From positions 1 to 64,000 of the forward strand of contig JAAYAH010000262.1 in NCBI GenBank assembly GCA_012719445.1: 64,000 bases of DNA, written 5' to 3'. Position numbers and translations under genes: made by a program. This DNA comes from Actinomycetales bacterium (GTDB lineage: Bacteria > Actinomycetota > Actinomycetes > Actinomycetales > Kineosporiaceae). Under the pieces are notes generated by a model that did not search any database, was not told where the DNA came from, and saw only the letters and a program-made list of their open reading frames with translations. Shown piece by piece: positions 58,784 to 64,000 of the stretch. The first letter of the stretch is position 1, and every line of letters starts with the position of its first letter.

Positions 58784-59826
58784 GCGCCGACCCCCGCGCC
58801 GACCCCGTCCTCCGCCGGCTCCAGCTCCAGCTCCCCGGAGTAGACCTTGCGGACGACGTCCTCGATCGCCGGCTCGTCGATGAGCAGGTCGTCGATCTCG
58901 GCGAGCGACGAGGCGGTCGCGATGACCTGCCCCGCGGTGAGCACGAACCGGTCGAACCGGATGGTGAACTCGCCGGGCGAACCGCCGGGAGTCACCTCGG
59001 CGTCCGGCAGCAGGGCGGCGACCGACTGCGGGTCGACGTCGGTGGTGAGCCGCACGTGCATGCACCGTTCCCGCGCGAAGGTGTCCTTGACCCCGTCGAG
59101 CCCGCCGTCGTAGATGATCCGGCCGCCGTCGATGATGGCGATCCGGCGGCAGACGTCCTCGATGTCCCCGAGGTCGTGGGTGGTGAGGATGAGCGTCGTC
59201 CCGTCGGCGACCAGCCGGCGGAGGAAGTCGCGGACCCGGTCCTTGACGGCGATGTCCAGCCCGATCGTGGGCTCGTCGAGGTAGACGATCCCCGGCCGGT
59301 GCAGCAGGGCGGCGGCGAGGTCGGCCCGCATCCGCTGCCCCAGCGACAGCTTGCGCGCGGTGACCGGCAGCAGCTCGCCGAGCTCCAGCACCTCGTCGAA
59401 CCGCGCCAGCTGGGCCCGGTAGTCCGCCGGGCCGATGCCGTACATGTCCCGCAGCAGCGCCAGCGACTCCCGGACCGGGAGGTCCCACCACAGCTGGGTG
59501 CGCTGGCCGAACAGCACGCCGACCTGACGGGCGTTCGCGATCCGGTCCCGGTGCGGGACGATCCCGCCCACCACGACCTCGCCGGAGGTGGGCACGAGGA
59601 TGCCGCTGAGCAGCTTGACGGTCGTCGACTTGCCTGCGCCGTTCGGCCCGACGTAGGCGACGGCCTCGCCGGGCTCGATGGACAGGCTGACGTGGTCGAC
59701 GGCCGACGTCGTGGTGTACCGCCGGGTGACCAGGTGCCTCAGCGAGCCGCGGAGCCCCTCGCTCTTGTCGGGGCGCCGGAAGACCTTGGTGAGTTCCCTG
59801 GCTTCGATCACTGGCATGACCGCCAT
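58780..59826 (-). CDS. ABC transporter ATP-binding protein (ABC-2 exporter)
   Basis: An ATPase of about 348 residues for the adjoining ABC-2 permeases. Walker A is YVGPNGAGKSTTVKLLSG, the Q loop GVLFGQRTQLWWDLPVRES is characteristic of the NatA-like/COG4586 group, the signature is LSLGQRMRADLAAALLH, Walker B is IVYLDEPTIGLD, and the H loop TTHDLGDIEDV. A C-terminal 70-residue extension (DVDPQSVAALLPDAE onward) is regulatory or structural. The start is uncertain: ATGs at 59853, 59826 and 59817 are in frame and none has a good SD. 59826 is chosen as intermediate. Confidence 0.85.
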   Translation of the reverse strand: MAVMPVIEARELTKVFRRPDKSEGLRGSLRHLVTRRYTTTSAVDHVSLSIEPGEAVAYVGPNGAGKSTTVKLLSGILVPTSGEVVVGGIVPHRDRIANARQVGVLFGQRTQLWWDLPVRESLALLRDMYGIGPADYRAQLARFDEVLELGELLPVTARKLSLGQRMRADLAAALLHRPGIVYLDEPTIGLDIAVKDRVRDFLRRLVADGTTLILTTHDLGDIEDVCRRIAIIDGGRIIYDGGLDGVKDTFARERCMHVRLTTDVDPQSVAALLPDAEVTPGGSPGEFTIRFDRFVLTAGQVIATASSLAEIDDLLIDEPAIEDVVRKVYSGELELEPAEDGVGAGVGA

Positions 59827-59946
59827 CGTTGCAGCGGGCACCGACGGTCTCATCCGAATAACCGGCGCCCCCGGCGCGAGTCGTCCGGTTCACGGGGGTC
59901 CGTCCGGGCGCCGCCGTGGCTCCCGCGCGCCGTCGGACGGGCGACC

Positions 59947-59952
59947 TAGACT
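59947..59952 (+). promoter_or_regulatory. Possible dnaE1 -10 box
   Basis: TAGACT matches TAnnnT and lies 57 bases before the dnaE1 ATG in the divergent region. No acceptable -35 is present. On the other strand TTATTC (59861-59856) may serve the exporter operon. Confidence 0.35.
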
Positions 59953-60008
59953 CGTCGCGACCCGGTGCCCGCCGGGTCGTCGCGGCCCCCCCGAGAGCGA
60001 GGCGCTCC

Positions 60009-63000
60009 ATGCCGTCCGGTCAGGCCAAGGCCGAGACCTTCGTCCATCTGCACAACCACACCGAGTACTCGATGCTCGACGGGGCTGCGAAGATCGACGA
60101 CCTGTTCGCCACCGCGGTCGAGTTCGGGATGCCGGCGCTGGCGATCACCGACCACGGGTACCTGTTCGGGGCGTACGAGTTCTGGCGGGCGTCGAAGAAG
60201 TACGGGGTCAAGCCGGTCATCGGGCTGGAGGCGTACCTGACGCCGGGGACGGCGCGGCGGGACCGGTCGCGGGTGCGCTGGGGGGACGGCTCGCGCGACG
60301 ACGTGTCCGGCGGCGGTGCCTACACCCACTTCACCCTGTGGTCGGAGACCACCCAGGGCATGCACAACCTGTTCCGGATGGGGTCGCTGGCCTCCCTGGA
60401 GGGCCACCTGTACAAGCCGCGGATGGACCGCGAGCTGTTGAACACCTACGGCAAGGGGCTCATCGCGACGACGGGCTGCCCCTCGGGCGAGGTGCAGACC
60501 CGGCTGCGGTTCGGGCAGTACCGGGAGGCGCTCGAGGCTGCGGCGGAGTTCCGCGACATCTTCGGCGAGGGCAACTACTACTGCGAGCTGATGGACCACG
60601 GCCTGGAGATCGAGCGCCGGGTGCGTGAGGACCTGCTCCGGCTGGCGAGGGACCTGCAGCTCCCGCTGGTGGCAACCAACGACCTGCACTACGTGCGCCC
60701 GGAGGACGCGCAGGCGCATGCGGTGCTGCTGTGCGTGCAGTCCGGGTCGACGCTGGCCGACCCGAAGCGGTTCAAGTTCGACGCCGACAGCTTCTACCTG
60801 TGGTCGGCGGAGGAGATGCGGACCAAGTGGCGGGACTTCCCGGATGCCTGCGACAACACGTTGCTCATCGCGGAGCGGTGCAACGCGACGTTCACCGAGG
60901 GTGCGAACCTCATGCCGCGCTTCCCCGTCCCCGAGGGGGAGAGCGAGGAGTCCTGGTTCGTCAAGGAGGTCGAACGCGGGCTGCACCGCCGCTACCCCGC
61001 CGGGATCCCCGACGAGGTGCGGAAGCAGGCCGAGTACGAGGTCGGCGTGATCTGCCAGATGGGCTTCCCCGGCTACTTCCTCGTGGTCGCCGACTTCATC
61101 GGCTGGGCGAAGTCCCAGGGCATCCGGGTGGGGCCGGGGCGCGGCTCGGCCGCGGGGTCGCTGGCGGCCTACGCGGTGGGGATCACCGATCTCGACCCGT
61201 TGCCGCACGGGCTGATCTTCGAGCGGTTCCTCAACCCGGAACGGGTCTCCATGCCCGACGTCGACGTGGACTTCGACGAGCGCAGGCGCGGTGAGGTGAT
61301 CCGTTACGTCACGGAGAAGTACGGCGAGGACCGGGTCTCCCAGATCGTCACCTACGGAACGATCAAGGCGAAGCAGGCGCTGAAGGACGCCTCCCGGGTG
61401 CTGGGCTACCCGTTCTCGATGGGGGAGCGGCTGACCAAGGCGATGCCGCCCGCGGTGATGGGCAAGGACATCCCGCTGTCGGGGATCTTCGACAAGGACC
61501 ATCCCCGGTACGCGGAGGCGGAGGAGTTCCGCCAGCTGCACGCCTCGGACCCGGAGATCACCCGGATCGTGGCGACGGCGCGGGGGCTGGAGAACCTCAA
61601 ACGGCAGTGGGGGGTGCACGCCGCCGGGGTGATCATGTCCAGCGAGCCGCTGATCGACCACATCCCGATCATGCGACGGGAGCAGGACGGCGCGATCATC
61701 ACGCAGTTCGACTACCCGACCTGCGAGACCCTCGGCCTGCTGAAGATGGACTTCCTGGGCCTGCGCAACCTCACCGTCATCGACGACGCGCTGAACAACA
61801 TCGTTGCCAACGGCAAGGAGCCGCTGGATCTTGAGGTGATCTCGAAGACCCTCGACGACAAGCCGACCTACGAGCTGCTGGCCCGGGGGGACACCCTGGG
61901 GGTGTTCCAGCTCGACGGCGGGCCGATGCGGTCGCTGCTGCGGGCGATGCGTCCGGACAACTTCGAGGACATCTCCGCGGTCATCGCGCTGTACCGGCCC
62001 GGCCCGATGGGGATGAACTCGCACACGAACTACGCGCTGCGCAAGAACGGGATGCAGCAGGTCACGCCGATCCATCCCGAGCTCGCCGAGCCGCTGGCCG
62101 ACATCCTCGACACCACCTACGGCCTGATCGTCTACCAGGAGCAGGTGCAGCGAGCCGCGCAGAAGCTGGCCGGGTACTCCCTGGGCCAGGCCGACCTGCT
62201 GCGCCGGGCGATGGGCAAGAAGAAGAAGGAGATCCTCGACAAGGAGTTCGTGCCGTTCCAGGCGGGGATGCGCGAGCGCGGCTACTCCGACGAGGCCGTC
62301 CAGGCGGTGTGGGACGTGCTGGTGCCCTTCGCGGGGTACGCGTTCAACAAGGCGCACACCGCCGGGTACGGGCTGGTGTCCTACTGGACGGCCTACCTCA
62401 AGGCGAACTACCCGGCCGAGTACATGGCCGCCCTGTTGACCAGCGTCCGCGACGACAAGGACAAGTCGGCGCTGTACCTCAACGAGTGCCGCCGGATGGG
62501 CATCAAGGTGCTGCCGCCGGACGTCAACTCCTCCGACGCGAACTTCACCCCGGTCGGGACCGACATCCGGTTCGGGCTGACCGCCATCCGCAACGTCGGG
62601 GCGAACGTCGTGGAGGCGATCGTGGCCGCCCGGAGGGCCAAGGGCGCCTACACTTCCTTCGAGGACTTCCTGCGCAAGGTGCCGGCGGTGGTCTGCAACA
62701 AGCGGACCATCGAGTCGCTGATCAAGGCGGGTGCCTTCGACTCCCTCGGCCAGACCCGCCGCGGTCTGGTGAGCGTGCACGAGACCTACGTCGACGCGCT
62801 GATCAGCGTGAAGCGGCAGGAGGCCATGGGCCAGGACTCCCTGTTCGCGGCCTTCGACTCCGGGCCGTCGGTGGAGTCGGCGGGGCTGCCGCCGGTGCCG
62901 GAGGCGGAGTGGGACAAGCCCACCCTGCTGGCCCACGAGCGGGAGATGCTCGGGCTCTACGTCTCCGACCACCCGCTGTTCGGCCTGGAGCACGTGCTGG

Positions 63001-63545
63001 CCCGGGAGGCCGACTGCGCGATCGCCTCGCTGACCTCCGACGAGGGACGCCCGGACGGCGCGACGGTGACCATCGCCGGGATGATCAGTTCGCTGCAGCG
63101 CAAGCTGACCAAGAACGGCAACCCCTGGGCCATCGCCACCGTGGAGGACCTCGACGGCGCCATCGAGGTGCTGTTCTTCCCGCAGACCTACCAGACCGTC
63201 TCCACGGTGCTGGCCGAGGACCTGGTGGTCACCGTCAAGGGCCGGGTCAACCGCCGCGACGACGTGCCGACCATCTACGCCGCCGAGCTCGGCCTGCCCG
63301 ACACCTCCGACGGCGAGCACGGGCCGATCGTGGTGACCCTGGCGACGGCCCGGTGCACCTCTCCCGTCGTCGAGCGGCTGAAGGACGTCCTGGCGACCCA
63401 TCCGGGCGCGACCGAGGTCCACCTCCGGCTCACCCAGCCCGGTCGCAGCGTCCTGATGCGCATCGACGACCGGTGGCGGGTCACCCCGTCACCCGCACTC
63501 TTCGGCGACCTCAAGGCCCTGCTCGGCCCGAGCTGCCTCTGCTGA
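60009..63545 (+). CDS. dnaE1: Replicative DNA polymerase III alpha subunit DnaE1
   Basis: A 1,178-residue C-family polymerase, the main replicative enzyme. The PHP domain is intact (FVHLHNHTEYSMLDG at 11-25, AITDHGYLFG), as in mycobacterial DnaE1, where it gives 3'-5' proofreading. Catalytic aspartates are in SMPDVDVDFDERR (near residues 416-421) and LGLLKMDFLGLRN. Other signatures are GPGRGSAAGSLAAYAVGI, YRPGPMGMNSH, YQEQVQRAAQKLAGYSLGQA and FNKAHTAGYG. A helix-hairpin-helix, an OB fold (TIAGMISSLQRKLTKNGNP) and a C-terminal domain follow. Length is typical. The ATG is preceded by GAGCGAGG. It lies 33 kb from its error-prone paralogue. Confidence 0.95.
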   Translation: MPSGQAKAETFVHLHNHTEYSMLDGAAKIDDLFATAVEFGMPALAITDHGYLFGAYEFWRASKKYGVKPVIGLEAYLTPGTARRDRSRVRWGDGSRDDVSGGGAYTHFTLWSETTQGMHNLFRMGSLASLEGHLYKPRMDRELLNTYGKGLIATTGCPSGEVQTRLRFGQYREALEAAAEFRDIFGEGNYYCELMDHGLEIERRVREDLLRLARDLQLPLVATNDLHYVRPEDAQAHAVLLCVQSGSTLADPKRFKFDADSFYLWSAEEMRTKWRDFPDACDNTLLIAERCNATFTEGANLMPRFPVPEGESEESWFVKEVERGLHRRYPAGIPDEVRKQAEYEVGVICQMGFPGYFLVVADFIGWAKSQGIRVGPGRGSAAGSLAAYAVGITDLDPLPHGLIFERFLNPERVSMPDVDVDFDERRRGEVIRYVTEKYGEDRVSQIVTYGTIKAKQALKDASRVLGYPFSMGERLTKAMPPAVMGKDIPLSGIFDKDHPRYAEAEEFRQLHASDPEITRIVATARGLENLKRQWGVHAAGVIMSSEPLIDHIPIMRREQDGAIITQFDYPTCETLGLLKMDFLGLRNLTVIDDALNNIVANGKEPLDLEVISKTLDDKPTYELLARGDTLGVFQLDGGPMRSLLRAMRPDNFEDISAVIALYRPGPMGMNSHTNYALRKNGMQQVTPIHPELAEPLADILDTTYGLIVYQEQVQRAAQKLAGYSLGQADLLRRAMGKKKKEILDKEFVPFQAGMRERGYSDEAVQAVWDVLVPFAGYAFNKAHTAGYGLVSYWTAYLKANYPAEYMAALLTSVRDDKDKSALYLNECRRMGIKVLPPDVNSSDANFTPVGTDIRFGLTAIRNVGANVVEAIVAARRAKGAYTSFEDFLRKVPAVVCNKRTIESLIKAGAFDSLGQTRRGLVSVHETYVDALISVKRQEAMGQDSLFAAFDSGPSVESAGLPPVPEAEWDKPTLLAHEREMLGLYVSDHPLFGLEHVLAREADCAIASLTSDEGRPDGATVTIAGMISSLQRKLTKNGNPWAIATVEDLDGAIEVLFFPQTYQTVSTVLAEDLVVTVKGRVNRRDDVPTIYAAELGLPDTSDGEHGPIVVTLATARCTSPVVERLKDVLATHPGATEVHLRLTQPGRSVLMRIDDRWRVTPSPALFGDLKALLGPSCLC

Positions 63546-63841
63546 CGACGGAGGGCACGGGCGTTGCCGACGGAGGGCACGGCCGCTGACCGCCACCGTC
63601 GTCGGAACCGGGGCAAAGGCAACAGGTGGGACGGTAAGGGTGGCCATCAGGACGCGGATGTCGCGTCGAATCGGGTAACTGTGTCCGAGCGCTCCAGTTC
63701 GCTGCCTAGGATGTCGAGGCTGCCAGGGGCCATGTGATGCGTGGGCCCGGTGGAACGAACGGGGACCACCGCGGACGATGAGGTGTGTGGCCCCGCAGAA
63801 ATGATGGGGCGCGACGAGCGTCCCCGGACCGGAGGGGATCC
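63546..63841. other. Intergenic region after dnaE1
   Basis: A 296-base gap. A 15-base direct repeat CGACGGAGGGCACGG occurs at 63546-63560 and 63568-63582. TAGGAT (63707-63712) is a possible -10 for the next gene with no good -35. A GGAACGAACGGGGACC stretch near 63752 loosely recalls ECF-type -35 elements, without a matching -10. No gene is supported. Confidence 0.35.
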
Positions 63842-64000
63842 GTGGACAACCGCTACCCGGCGTCGGCCGGGGGAGAGCAGCCGGGGGAGACTCCCGGCAC
63901 CGAGCCTGGGGTTCCGGGAACCCCGCAGCCACCCGCGGCGCAGCCGCCAGGGCCGGCGCAGCCACCGGCGGCCCCGCCAGCGGCTCCGACAGCCCCGATG
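63842..64000 (+). CDS. Proline-rich N-terminus of an unidentified protein (partial)
   Basis: The first 53 codons of a gene that runs off the right edge. The GTG at 63842 has an ideal SD, GGAGGG at 63831-63836, with a five-base spacer. The peptide begins VDNRYPASAGGEQPGETPG and becomes almost entirely Pro, Ala, Gly and Gln (QPPAAQPPGPAQPPAAPP). This is a disordered cytoplasmic N-terminus, of the type seen in front of membrane-anchored serine proteases, kinases or DUF4190-type proteins of actinomycetes. The family cannot be decided from this fragment. Confidence 0.6.
   Translation, partial: MDNRYPASAGGEQPGETPGTEPGVPGTPQPPAAQPPGPAQPPAAPPAAPTAPM

Noticed and set aside
59946-63422. Minus-strand open frame over dnaE1 (over 1,150 codons)
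   Set aside because: Shadow frame opposite a textbook DnaE1.
1-64000. Genomic island or recent horizontal transfer
   Set aside because: Gene order follows the conserved actinobacterial backbone; no integrase, tRNA junction, transposase or clear shift in base composition was seen.

Overview
The window is about 64 kb of very GC-rich, gene-dense DNA from an actinomycete (Actinomycetota). This rests on gene order and on families largely confined to that phylum: a class II DAHP synthase, a MacS/MacR-type two-component pair, a PASTA-domain Ser/Thr kinase beside an Rv2175c-like protein, SAV_6107-type HEPN, DUF6504 and DUF3040 proteins, SepF, DivIVA/Wag31, and a DAP-type MurE. The order resembles both the Mycobacterium Rv2163-Rv2187 segment and the Streptomyces dcw neighbourhood. 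The genus cannot be named from sequence alone. Many starts are GTG, four-base GTGA/ATGA overlaps are common, and several genes look leaderless. I saw no tRNA, rRNA, CRISPR array, insertion sequence or prophage.

Layout. 1-9.4 kb: the start of a FadD15-like acyl-CoA ligase (minus), an SRPBCC protein, an ArsA-like ATPase, a small CxxC protein, two tandem ROK sugar kinases, an EEP hydrolase, a membrane protein and an alpha/beta hydrolase (minus), a PlsC acyltransferase with a repetitive tail, then macS-macR (to 10.1 kb). 10.2-18.5 kb: class II aroF, a molybdopterin oxidoreductase, a PASTA kinase (minus) divergent from an Rv2175c-like protein, phytoene synthase and polyprenyl diphosphate synthase (minus), metF. 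18.4-21.9 kb: a DUF4126 membrane protein and a GGDEF/EAL receptor. 21.9-29.6 kb: an apparently SOS-controlled translesion-synthesis cluster (DUF6504, HEPN, DnaE2, methyltransferase, DinB) behind a perfect LexA/SOS box. 29.8-35.0 kb: DUF3040, then moxR-DUF58-transglutaminase on the minus strand, with a 40-bp palindromic terminator at the convergence.

35.6-57.1 kb is the division and cell-wall (dcw) cluster: mraZ-rsmH-ftsL-ftsI-murE-murF-mraY-murD-ftsW-murG-murC-ftsQ-ftsZ-yggS-sepF-yggT-divIVA, followed by DUF167, a DksA/TraR protein, lspA and an RluD-family pseudouridine synthase. It makes lipid II from UDP-MurNAc (MurC, D, E, F, MraY, MurG), polymerises and crosslinks it (FtsW, FtsI), and places the machinery (FtsZ, SepF, FtsQ, FtsL, DivIVA). 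57.1-59.8 kb: an ABC-2 exporter (two permeases and one ATPase, minus). 60.0-63.5 kb: the replicative polymerase dnaE1. The window ends in the proline-rich start of another gene.

The most interesting points are the SOS-box-led mutagenesis cluster lacking imuA/imuB, a phased array of MraZ operator repeats on the mraZ promoter, 11-residue repeats at the end of PlsC, and unusual low-complexity insertions in DnaE2 and FtsI.
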